A stretch of 64,000 nt of DNA from Micropterus salmoides. Taxonomy: Eukaryota > Chordata > Actinopteri > Centrarchiformes > Centrarchidae. Position 1 is the first letter of the stretch; each line of letters begins with the position of its first letter. Made by a program: the position numbers and the translations under genes. The stretch is taken from contig NW_024042261.1 in assembly GCF_014851395.1 (NCBI RefSeq), forward strand, positions 37,930,405 to 37,994,404. Reading direction: 5' to 3'. The notes under the pieces are model-generated. The model was not told the origin of the DNA. It saw nothing but the letters and a program-made list of their open reading frames with translations, and did no database searches. This document shows, piece after piece, positions 1 through 9,471 of this stretch.

Positions 1-295
1 GTCTGGACTTGGTGGCCTTGAAGTCTGGACTTGGTGGCCTTGACCTTTGACTTTTTGGCCTTGGCTCAGGGCTTGTTGGCCTAAATTCTGGCCTTGGTGG
101 CCTTGAAGTCTGGACTTGATGGCCTTGAAGTCTGGACTTGAAGTCTGGACTCGATGGTCTTGACTCGACTTTTTGGCCTTGAAGTCTGGACTTGATGGCC
201 TTGAAGTCTGGACTTGATGGCCTTGACTCGACTCGATGGCCTTGAAGTCTGGACTCGATGGCCTTGAAGTCTGGACTCGATGGCCTTGACTTGGG
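1..295. repeat. 22-bp minisatellite, about 12 degenerate copies
   Basis: Tandem copies of a 22-bp unit built on GGCCTTGAAGTCTGGACTTG, with cttggt/cttgat/ctcgat variants. The array starts at or before the window edge and decays near position 295. The 75-residue minus-strand frame over it (81-308) is only the repeat read through. It probably lies in an lrch3 intron, because the last lrch3 exon is downstream on the same strand. Confidence 0.9.
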
Positions 296-987
296 ACTCC
301 ACGGACAAGAACGATCCAAAACAGTGACTCCGTCCCCCTCAGCTGAACCTGCCTGAAGCCTTTAAAGGATCACAGGTGAAGCTAAAACTTGACAATCCAC
401 CAAAGTAGGCGGTTCACCCTGAAACTTGTTTCCTGTTGAAGCTCCACCCCCTGTGCCTTATGTTTGGCTGCCTGTCTGAGTGTGTGTTTTTTTTACTGTT
501 TTTACTGTTTGTAATGTGGTCCAAAGCCACCCTCCCAGCATAGCCTCTGGAGACCCTCCCCGGGTCAGAAACCTGCCATACTGTGTGAACATGTGCACCA
601 AGAAACAGTGTTTTCATGGTCTCCCTCTCTGTGAAACAAACAGTGTTTGAGACACTCAGCATACATGTCAGAAATAAATATCTTCCAAACGGAGCATTTG
701 TCTTTATTAGAGGAAGAACAGCTGAAGTCTCAGTGTAGGAACCAGGACTCCCATAGTCCTGCAGGAACGAATCCTAACATGTTTCCACCGTCTCTGGTTC
801 TGCTTCTACTGTTCTCCGAGTTCCTGGAACTGAATGTGGGCCCTGCTCAGGAGGGATACTAAATCCCAGTGTGGGTACTTTGAGGGGTCGGTGGCAGTGC
901 CGTCTACAACAACACAAGAACCGTAACCTTCGTTTTACTGCTGCGTCTGCCGGAGCAGGACCGCCTGTACTGGAGAGCAGGCTTTTC
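296..987. other. no gene recognised (probable lrch3 intron)
   Basis: I see no exon-like segment with both splice sites and a recognisable product. The short open frames here on both strands (60-80 codons) resemble no family I know. Confidence 0.5.
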
Positions 988-1455
988 ATTGACTATTAAT
1001 CTGTCAATTATTTTCTCGGTTAATCGATTGGTTGTTTTATAAAGTGTTTGACATGGTTTCACCATTTTCTATCAGTGTTTCCCGAAGCCCAAGATGACCT
1101 AAAGAAATTCAGTCTGCTGACACACAGTAGGAGTAAAGAAACCAGAACTCATTCACATTTAAGAAGCTGGAATCAGAGAAGTTTTTCTCTTAAATGACTC
1201 ATGCCAGGTCGCGGTTAGCTCAGTTGGTAGAGTGAGGGCCACATGTACAAAGGCTGAGTCCTTAACTCCAGGGGCCCGGCTTCGAATCCAGCCTGTGGCC
1301 CTTTGACGCCCTCTTTCCTTTCACTATCCGCTGTCCTGCCGAAGACGGACAATAAATATGTTTAAAAAGAAAAGGCTCCTCATCGATTGATCAGCAAAAT
1401 AGTTGGTGATTAATTTTATAGTTAACAACTAATTGATTAGATGTCGATTAGCAAC
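988..1455. mobile_element. hAT-type non-autonomous element (MITE), interrupted by a SINE
   Basis: The two ends carry the CGATTAATCG-like palindromic words typical of a very common teleost hAT-derived MITE (left 988-1035, right about 1383-1455). The inner part has the matching body of that family (cccgaagcccaagatgacc; aagaagctggaatc). The body is split by a tRNA-derived SINE at about 1207-1372. Recognition is from memory of the family, so the exact edges are approximate. Confidence 0.6.
1207..1372 (+). mobile_element. tRNA-derived SINE
   Basis: A Pol III-type split promoter is visible: A box TAGCTCAGTTGG at 1216-1227 and a B-box-like GGCTTCGAATCC at 1278-1289. A 'cctgtggccctttgacgcc' body and an A-rich tail with AATAAATATG near 1350-1372 follow. 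This is the standard layout of teleost tRNA-SINEs. It is not a functional tRNA: the acceptor stem does not close and the anticodon arm is expanded. It sits inside a hAT-like MITE, so it inserted after that element. Confidence 0.75.
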
Positions 1456-2715
1456 TCAGCAGAGGGTCAGCAGCCTCAGGTCATTTTGAACAGACCCGTT
1501 TGGGTCACAGAGCGTTGTTGTGTCCGTGTTTCCATCTGCTTCCTGTCTGAGAGCTGTTCTGAGGTTCTGGCTTAGTTTGGTGATGGCATGGCGGCGCATG
1601 GATGAGGGTTCATGTTAAAGGCGCTACGTGCTGCTGATTGCGAGAAACTCATGAAATGCCACCTCGGGACGACTGCGTCGACGGAGATGAAATTGAAAGA
1701 AAGATTGAAAGATTGATGAAAGATTTTCTGTTTGCCTTCAGATTTAGTTCCCTATCCTCTTTTACAGTTTCACAGAGTCATTCAGGCTGAGGTGTATAAG
1801 GACAGCTGAGCAGCTGCATTGGTTATGATCACATTACCATGAAAAACTAGCAACACAAGACGCAGCAACATTACTGACTAGTCCAGCAGGAAGAAGGCCG
1901 GTGACGAGTTGTTTGGTTCATGTGTCATGATCAAAAGACAGATTAGTTAGTACTTTAACACATCCTGAAGTTTGTGTCAAAGTTTTACAGTTTAGAAGCA
2001 AGTGAAGTTTAAACGTCCCGACACGAAGCCATTCTACCTTATTTAGATACTGCAGAGGGGGGGGGGGCAGGGTCCTCACAGCGGACCATGAACGCAGTCT
2101 GCAGATGTAGATAAAAAGGGCAGCAGAGATCGGATCCAAATCTGCATTAGCTGTTGGATATTCTAGTTAGCTAAGTTATATTAAAATTATTTTTTATTAA
2201 GAAAAAAGGACATAATGAGTTTGCTATTACGTATTAAGGAGGGCAGTGTCACGCTTTCTAAATAAAAACAAGAATAACAGAAACTACTTAAATGTAAATG
2301 GTTGTGTTTCTTCTGTCCCGCACAGTAGGGACGGATGAAAACAGTGCGCACCTTCACGTTCAAAGTGAAATTATACTGAAGTCGTTCCACATTTTAACAA
2401 GACAGCAGCTGGGATTGATAGAACACACACGAGTGGTTGACGACGACAAATGACTTCTGTCTGTAACGTTGTATTTTAAAATGACATCTGAGAAGTGTTT
2501 CCATCGTCCCGAAATGTTTTTCACCGTGTCTTTTAAATGTCTTGTTGAGTCTCGGTACTCACAGATTTACCCACAACATCTAATCCAGTTGTTGCTGGTT
2601 AACCAGCCTAAAGGAATGCAGCAAGTAACCCTTTATTCTATAACATCGTGACGCCCCTCAGATCTGCCAGACGGCACCTCGGCCCGAAGACAGAGGAGGA
2701 CCGTTAGGACATGAG
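1456..2715. other. no gene recognised
   Basis: Unique-looking sequence with a G-run at 2056-2067 and no recognisable exon. Short frames on both strands (for example 1918-2139 and 2187-2390) have no family signature. Probably lrch3 intron. Confidence 0.45.
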
Positions 2716-2790
2716 TAGGGCTGCAACTAACGACGATTTTGATAGTCGATTATTGACTATTCGGCTTATGAATCACAAAATTACACAGTG
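2716..2790. mobile_element. end fragment of a hAT-type MITE
   Basis: It begins TAGGGCTGCAACTAACGACG and continues with 'gatagtcgattattgacta'. This is the terminal signature of a widespread teleost hAT non-autonomous family ('agggctgcaactaacgatt' ends). I could not find the opposite end nearby, so it is called a fragment. Confidence 0.5.
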
Positions 2791-3779
2791 CGTCTAATTT
2801 AGCTGTCAGCTTTTAAATTAAAGTTGTTGTAGGCATGTGCTAATCAGGACAATAAAATAAATACTGTTTTGAAAAATACATCTTTTAATGAACGTTTCTG
2901 CTGCAACAACAGAAAGTTCCACTGAAATCACGTCCTGATCTCAGCAGCTGATCTGCTGTTTAGTAACTGAGCAGTTTACACGGTGGTACTGCAACACGCC
3001 GCCGGGACAAACTGACCCTGTAAACAACGTCATGCGTCATATTTGCCTAATTTACAAGAGGGGGTCAATAATAACAACTCTGTAGTAGACAGCGTTTCAC
3101 AGCGTTGATTTAGTTTCTTCTAACTCAACAACTCACAAAACTGATATTTTAAGGGAGTTTGCCTCACGCACAGACAGGAGACCTGTTCTTTAGAAAGTAT
3201 GAATCCTATGTATCCTGTGTTGTCTGATCTTGCGCACTCGGCAGCAACATGTTCTCCAGCAGAGAACGTCGCCATGAACGATGCATCGTTTGTTAATGTA
3301 AAGTCGGGGGAACATCTGGAAAGTGAACGCGGCCGTTGGGTTTCATAATTATGTGCTACTCTCAGCGCCATTATCAATCAATCAAACTGACCGAGGGGAA
3401 CTTTGTAGAAAACGTTCCAGCTCATAAAGTGAAGTAACGCGCTTTAACGTGAAGCTAGCTCGCCGACTAGCTTACCGTTACGCGCCTCCTCTCCAGACGC
3501 TCCGGTGTTTCCAGGAGAGCTCAGCTTTGCTGCAGTTGGTCCCCCTCAGGGATGGACCCTGGTTCTGGATGTGGAGGGGGAGGAGAAAAGGCTGATAAGT
3601 GGCCCCCCAGGTTATTTTGTCTTTCCCTCCGTTTCTTTTCTTTCTTCCATCAGTTCCTTTTCAGTTCTTCCTCCCTTGTGTTGCCATGGTTACTGTTGTT
3701 TTATCCGTTCTTTTAATTTGCCCTTCGTTGTTTTTCTTTTGTCCCCCGTCGTGTCTTCCTCTGTGGTGTCTGTCTGTAG
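2791..3779. other. intron upstream of the last lrch3 exon; nothing firm
   Basis: No supported exon. An open frame at 3505-3612 between a possible acceptor (ctccag, ending 3495) and a weak donor was considered and not accepted. The segment just before 3780 is a pyrimidine-rich tract ending in TGTCTGTAG, which serves as the acceptor for the final lrch3 exon. Confidence 0.5.
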
Positions 3780-3914
3780 AGTCAGTTGTGTCTTCCTCTG
3801 CACATCCTGGAGGAGCGAGGGCTCCCCCAGGTGGCCGGGACCGTCGGCGCCCTGCTGGAGCTGGCCCCGCCCCGACACCCCGTCACCCCGACGACGCCGA
3901 CCATCACCATGTAG
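3780..3914 (+). CDS. lrch3: Last coding exon of lrch3 (leucine-rich repeat and calponin-homology domain protein), 3' partial gene
   Basis: After the acceptor TGTCTGTAG the exon reads in phase 0 for 44 codons to TAG at 3912-3914. The peptide starts SQLCLPLHILEERGLPQVAG and continues with a GALLELAPP segment. In LRCH proteins a CLP-HILEE-GL core followed by V-ALLELAP forms the end of the C-terminal calponin-homology domain. LRCH proteins are scaffold/cytoskeleton-associated proteins. The rest of the gene must lie upstream of the window, behind an intron longer than 3.7 kb. The paralogue choice (lrch3 rather than lrch1, 2 or 4) rests mainly on rpl35a lying next downstream on the same strand, as in human 3q29; iqcg, which lies between them in human, is not seen here. 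Family call fairly sure, paralogue inferred. Confidence 0.65.
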   Translation, partial: SQLCLPLHILEERGLPQVAGTVGALLELAPPRHPVTPTTPTITM

Positions 3915-4269
3915 ACGACGCGCTCAGTCGGCGTCCTGTAACGCTGCTGTCAGTGTGTTTTAAAGTGTTCAGGATCTGATGGAGAGACTCAGCGACAGGT
4001 TTAACTTTTAACGAGGTCACCAGGTGATCCCTCCTGATGAGTGGACAGGTAACGCCACAGAGAAGCAGGATATCTACTGCAGGGGAGCAGCCATCCTGGA
4101 TCTGCGTGCAGACAGAGGAAACATTCGGGTTCCCTCCTGATTCGTCTCTTTGGCTAAATTTATGTTCACGCGTCTCTAAATCGAATCAGGGATCGTATCT
4201 TTAAAATCCGTGTCTGTAAAGGATCAGATCCTTCAGAGCCCTTCAGATCTCAGAATCATTCAGGCTTAT

Positions 4270-5215
4270 TAGCATCATGGGTAGACGCAGTTTTGACATG
4301 AAGCTAACTTAGCTAAATGCTAACGTTAGCTTCTGGTGTCGTTGGATTGAAAATGAGCCTGTTATTATTTTCACCTTTTGTTTTTCTACACTAGTGATGG
4401 TTCAGATCATCAGCTTATTGACCTTTGATTTATTTATGGATCTATTAAACATCCAGAGGAAAACGTGTCACAGCAACGACGACGTCCAAAGATATTTACA
4501 GGAAACTGATCGATAACGTGTAAAATCCTAATTATGTCAGGAAAACGCAGTGACATGTTTTATAAACTCTTGCTTTTAGTAACTGTTGGTTTGGAAATAA
4601 AGCTAACGTAGCTAAAAGCTAATGTTACTTTAAACTGAAAGTTTTATACATTACGCTGCTAATTGCTAACAACAGCTAACGAAAATGTGCAGCAGATTTT
4701 TTTTTAATGACACTCACGTAGCTCACAGCTACCATTAGCTAATATTCAACCATGTGGTTTTGGGGTTGAAGCTAATATAGGTCGATGCCAATGTTGGCTA
4801 ACATCGATAAAGTCTATTTAACCCCAACAGTAAAAAAAATTATCACTGATAATTGTAGCTAACATTATAAACTTAATTGGGTTTAAGTTGAGTTTACATC
4901 CCGCAGCTAATTAGCGAACAATCTAGCTGGATTGTTACATTAGCTAATCTAAATTTACTCAGTTTAGCTAAGAAGCTGATGTAGCTTCATGCTAACATTA
5001 GTTTGATATGGGCAGAGATTACATCAACGCTGAAACATGCTAACAAGTGTTAGCATAAGTGCACTGTAGTTGGTCTGAAAATGCTAATTGTAGCATCGTC
5101 ATTATGAACCCGGGAGGCTTGGAGTTTAAGCTAACACAGCTAGCTGTAAAGCTAAACATGCTAGTTTTCGACTTGGCGCTGATGTAGCTCAGTGCTAACG
5201 TTAGCTAACGTCTCT
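4270..5215. repeat. dense cluster of AGCTAACGTTAGCT-like words
   Basis: GCTAA and its complement TTAGC recur every few tens of bases through this stretch, with full AGCTAACGTTAGC palindromic forms near 4310-4330 and 5195-5210. The spacing is irregular, so it is a low-order degenerate repeat and not a clean array. The same words recur singly in rpl35a intron 1 (12260-12285). Confidence 0.55.
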
Positions 5216-5537
5216 CCATCAGATCCAAACAACTTAAATTATCCTCTGAGTTCTGGCTCGCCGTCATGTGACGCCCACAAGTCTTTCAGCCCTGAACTCC
5301 GCCTCAGAGGCTCTTCACTGTCGCACAGCCGGCAGACAGACGCCACCACCTTTCTGTACACAGGAGCCGGCACACGGACACCGGTGGACGGACGCCATCT
5401 CCTCGCTGTATACAGGATTGTTTTTATTTTTCATAAAGTTTGTTGTTCTGATGTTTTTATTCTTGTTGTCCGTCACCGCCTGATTGATCCTCCACACCGG
5501 GCCTTCGTCACGCTAACCTGCTGCACTCCTCACATTC

Positions 5538-5640
5538 ACCATCTGGCCAAAAGTATGTGGACACTTGCTGCTACAGCATTCAGCGATCTGAACCAGCAGC
5601 TCTCAACCTGGGGGTCGTGACCCCTCCACAAGGCGGTCTG
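5538..5640. mobile_element. fragments of dispersed teleost repeats
   Basis: The text 'ctggccaaaagtatgtggac' (from about 5542) is a familiar Tc1-related MITE piece. 'cagctctcaacctgggggtc' (from about 5598) is a second common dispersed repeat. Both are short and have no visible partner ends. Recognition is from memory. Confidence 0.4.
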
Positions 5641-5865
5641 AGAACTTATAGTTGGACTTTTCTAATAATAATAATAATCAGAATGATGATAAAACTTGAT
5701 CAAACACAGCAGCTCTGTTACAGAGAACGAAGGCTCTCGTGTGATTGGAGGACAACGATCAGGTGGTGTTTCTGTTGCATTCTGGGACTTTTCTCTGGTG
5801 ACGAGGTGAATCCTCCTGATCTGACACTAAACGCTGCGGCTCGTTCTGCAGATTTATTAAATGTT

Positions 5866-5918
5866 TGTGTACAAATATATTCTGTAAATATATATAAATA
5901 TATATATATATATATATG
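5866..5918. repeat. TA microsatellite
   Basis: A run of alternating T and A (tatatataaatatatatata) with few interruptions ends at 'tatatgagg'. Confidence 0.85.
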
Positions 5919-6690
5919 AGGCTGAAACCTGTGTGTTGTCATGACGACGCAGAGCATCATAGACGCTCGGACAGACGCGGCGCCTAATTAAAGGTCAAAG
6001 GACGAGATTTTTGTAAAGAATATGAAAGAACACGTGGCGGGGGGGGCGGAGCTTCCCCCTGAACATACCTGTTGCCATAGCGTTAAAGAGATCAATCATG
6101 TTTATCTGAGGTTACCGCTGAGCTGCTGCTGACGGGACGGAGGGAGGCGTGTTCACTGTGGGCTCGTGGTGCATTCAGGTGACGTAGGACACTGAGTTTG
6201 ACCTTCGGTTTGTTCCTGTTTCACCTGAACGCAGCGTCACCCCTTCAGTTTAAACTAAAAACACTGGGCCCTGAGTTCACAAAGTTTGTGTGAGTCTCCA
6301 CCAGTCAGACTCACACAGGTGATCTCACCTGTGTGAGTCTCAAACCTGGTTCAGCTCTCTGGGGTTTGTTTGGTGCCTGTGAGGCCGAGCTCAGGGCCCA
6401 GCTGTTCACTTCAGCTACTGTGATTGACAGGTGGTCTGGACTGATGGACGATGTGGTTCATGTTTGTACAGAGGTGTTTCTTCTTCTTGGTGTGTTCCTC
6501 CTGAGGCGGTGACGGGTCACATGACCGCGGGGTCACGTGGGTTTAAAGGACATTCCGCTGTCCCGGAGGACAGACGGGCTGTCTCACGGTTTTTAAGTTT
6601 TACAATTTTTCACTTTGTTTTTGCTGAAACTGTATAAAGATGTGAACGCTGTAAGAAGTTAACTTTAAGTTCATTAAAAATATTTTAATT

Positions 6691-7648
6691 TGACTCGTTG
6701 CTGATGTCATCGCCGTGTCTGAGCGGAGGGCGTTCTTTAGACAGCTCCAGTTCAGCAGCAGGTCTGGACCCAACAGGTCCCACCGGGAGCAGCACTGAGG
6801 GACCCGGTCTGGTAGTGGACGCTCTGGGACCAGTGGGGGGACAGACGCCTCCTCAGAGCCTCTCGGGGTTCACTGGCCCCTGAAGCCAAACATAAAGAGT
6901 TTCATTGAAACTGAAAAAGAGACGGCTGTTTCTAATTAATAAATATTTAGAGATCATCAGCTGATTGGATAAAAACTTTCCTCCATCATGAAACAAAAAT
7001 AATAATTATTAAAATGTCCAGTTTACAAATCATCCCAGAATATTTCAGACACAAGAACATCAGACTTGTTTCCATTTCTGTGTCAGGAAACACTCATTTA
7101 TCAGAATCAATATTAAAACTTGGTGTAAATTAATAAACTTTCAGTCGTTAAAATGTGCTGCTTCGGCTTCAGGTGGGTTCCTGCAGGACTTCCTGTCAGT
7201 CAGAAGATCTTAATCATGGTTATTACACTTCCTGTCTGGGTCACGCCTCTGGACGGCGAGCAGCTGCAGACGCTGTCTTGAGGAGATCAAAGGGCTGTTT
7301 CAAAAACCAAGATCGCGTTTTAAGCCAGGATTTTCCAAATATCTTGGCTGAATTAAGCCCTGATTCGGTTTCACGAAAGCAGTAGCACATAAGTTACCAT
7401 GGCGATTTATTCTGTGCAGCTAGCCTGCTCCAGACCAGGCTAACAGCCAGGCTTAGTTAATCCTGGTGCCTTATCTGTTCAGTCAGCGGTCACGCCGATC
7501 AGTTTGATAATTGGAGAAGACGCGTGCACCATAGTTTGTACACAGCGAGCATCAGCGAGTAGGTTTACATGGAATGAAAGCACATGTAATTATATATCTA
7601 TCCATCTATATATATCCTCTTTCTCCTCCTTTGGCCAGTTTATTATTA
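6691..7648. other. intergenic; possible decayed DNA transposon
   Basis: No gene is supported. The 61-codon frame at 6698-6883 has no family features. 7270-7500 carries the paired words 'aagccaggatttt' and 'ttaatcctgg' around 'tttcacgaaagc', which recall a teleost Harbinger-type non-autonomous element. I cannot define its ends. Confidence 0.35.
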
Positions 7649-7651
7649 TAG

Positions 7652-8341
7652 AAGAAGTGGCTGGAAAAGGCTGGACTGAAGGACAGCACAGAAGCACTAA
7701 TCATGGCGGCACAAGAACAGGCGCTCACTACAAGATCAGTAGAGGCTGGGGTCTACCACACCAGGCAGGACCCCAGGTGCAGACTGTGCAAGGAGGCCCC
7801 TGAGACAGTACAGCACATAACAGCAGGCTGTAAGATGCAGGCAGGAAGTGCGTACATGGAACGCCATAACCAGGTAGCTGGCATAGTGTACAGGAACATC
7901 TGCCATGAGGATGGGCTGGAAGTCCCAAGGTCAAAATGGAAGACACCTCCTAAGGTAGTTGAGAATGACCGAGCTAAGATCCTGCGGGACTTCAAGATCC
8001 AGACTGACAAACCGGTGATGGCCGACCAACCAGACATCGTGTTGATCGACAAACAGCAGATAGATGCGGTGATAAATGTGGCGATCCCAAGAGACGGCAA
8101 CATCAAGAAGAAGGAACACGAGAAGCTTAAAGGGCTGAAAGAGGAGCTAGAAAAGATGTGGAAAGTAAGAGCAACAGTGGTGCCAGTGGTGATCGGAGCA
8201 CCGGGGGCCGTGACCCCTAAACTGGGAGAGTGGCTCCAGCAGATTCCAGGTAAAACATCAGAGGTCTCTGTCCAGAAGAGTGCCGTCCTAGTAACAGCTG
8301 AGATACTGAGCAGAACCCTCAGACTCCCAGGACTCTGGTAG
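7652..8341 (+). pseudogene. 5'-truncated LINE ORF, R4/Rex6-like (C-terminal zinc knuckle and restriction-like endonuclease)
   Basis: The in-frame peptide starts after a stop at 7649 and ends at TAG after LRLPGLW. It carries a C-x2-C-x8-H-x4-C motif (CRLCKEAPETVQHITAGC) followed by a PD...D pattern (QPDIVLIDKQQ) and a KEELEKMWKV segment. That order is the C terminus of R2/R4-type LINEs, whose restriction-like endonuclease lies after the reverse transcriptase. Rex6 is the teleost representative I would expect. All of the reverse transcriptase is missing, as is usual for a 5'-truncated insertion. The endonuclease stretch reads through without stops for about 230 codons, so the copy is fairly young. 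Confidence 0.75.
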
Positions 8342-8381
8342 AGGACCCGAGCTTGAGGATGACGCATACCACCATACCATA
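8342..8381 (+). mobile_element. 3' tail of the R4-like LINE
   Basis: A short 3' UTR follows the LINE stop and ends in the simple repeat taccaccataccat. A Tc1 element is inserted at the TA immediately after it (8380-8381), so the LINE was there first. Confidence 0.55.
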
Positions 8382-9471
8382 CAGTGAGGAAAATAAGTAT
8401 TTGAACACCCTGCTATTTTGCAAGTTCTCCCACTTAGAAATCATGGAGGGGTCTGAAATTGTCATCGTAGGTGCATGTCCACTGTGAGAGACATAATCTA
8501 AAAAAAAAATACAAATCCAGAAATCACAATGTATGATTTTTTAACTATTTATTTGTATGATACAGCTGCAAATAAGTATTTGAACACCTGAGAAAATCAA
8601 TGTTAATATTTGGTACAGTAGCCTTTGTTTGCAATTACAGAGGTCAAACGTTTCCTGTAGTTTTTCACCAGGTTTGCACACACTGCAGGAGGGATTTTGG
8701 CCCACTTCTCCACACAGATCTTCTCTAGATCAGTCAGGTTTCTGGGCTGTCGCTGAGAAACACGGAGTTTGAGCTCCCTCCAAAGATTCTCTATTGGGTT
8801 TAGGTCTGGAGACTGGCTAGGCCACGCCAGAACCTCGATATGCTTCTTACAGAGCCACTCCTTGGTTATCCTGGCTGTGTGCTTCGGGTCATTGTCATGT
8901 TGGAAGACCCGGCCTCGACCCATCTTCAATGCTCTAACTGAGGGAAGGAGGTTGTTCCCCAAAATCTGGCAATACATGGCCCCGGTCATCCTCTCCTTAA
9001 TACAGTGCAGTCGCCCTGTCCCATGTGCAGAAAAACACCCCCAAAGCATGATGCTACCACCCCCATGCTTCACAGTAGGGATGCTGTTCTTGGGATGGTA
9101 CTCATCATTCTTCTTCCTCCAAACACGGTTAGTGGAATTATGACCAAAAAGTTCTATTTTGGTCTCATCTGACCACATGACTTTCTCCCATGACTCCTCT
9201 GGATCATCCAAATGGTCATTGGCAAACTGAAGACGGGCCTTGACATGTGCTGGTTTAAGCAGGGGAACCTTCCGTGCCATGCGTGATTTCAAACCATGAC
9301 GTCTTATTGTATTACCAACAGTAACCTTGGAAACGGTGGTCCCAGCTCTTTTCAGGTCATTGACCAGCTCCTCCCGTGTAGTTCTGGGCTGATTTCTCAG
9401 ACCCCTCCATGATTTCTAAGTGGGAGAACTTGAAAAATAGCAGGGTGTTCAAATACTTATTTTCCTCACTG
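8382..9471 (-). mobile_element. Tc1-like transposon, internally deleted, about 1.09 kb
   Basis: Terminal inverted repeats CAGTGAGGAAAATAAGTATT (8382) and its complement (ending 9471) are both flanked by TA (8380-8381, 9472-9473), the Tc1/mariner target duplication. Full-length relatives are about 1.6 kb. This copy lacks the 5' leader and the first helix-turn-helix part of the transposase. The junction is near 9405, where terminal-repeat sequence runs straight into the coding region. Confidence 0.92.
8603..9410 (-). pseudogene. Tc1-like transposase lacking about 77 N-terminal residues
   Basis: The minus-strand frame is open from about 9410 to the stop at 8603. It covers the second helix-turn-helix and the whole DDE domain: WSDETKIELFG, HDNDPKHT and PNPIENLW-type motifs (SPDLNPIENLW), with 34 residues between the second Asp and the Glu, the normal DD34E spacing. 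The first ATG left in frame is at 9292. With the N-terminal DNA-binding part deleted it cannot bind its ends as a normal transposase does. Confidence 0.85.

Larger units (their letters stand above)
3915..6690 (+). other. lrch3: probable lrch3 3' UTR and downstream sequence
   Basis: The stretch follows the lrch3 stop and ends in an AT-rich tail with ATTAAA near 6672 followed by a GT-rich segment, which would suit a polyadenylation site. It holds a run of gctaac/gttagc words (4270-5215), fragments of common teleost repeats near 5538-5640, and a TA microsatellite. No convincing separate gene is seen. Whether the whole span is transcribed is inference. Confidence 0.35.

Noticed and set aside
1207..1310. 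Functional tRNA gene
   Set aside because: A and B boxes are present, but the cloverleaf does not close and a SINE body with A-rich tail follows.
3496..3612. Possible lrch3 exon encoding a peptide ending VEGEEKRLISGPPG
   Set aside because: Weak donor (CCAG|GTTATT) and no match to LRCH calponin-homology sequence expected before the last exon.
6698..6883. 61-codon + frame after the lrch3 3' region
   Set aside because: Low-complexity Ser/Gly/Pro composition, no splice or homology support.
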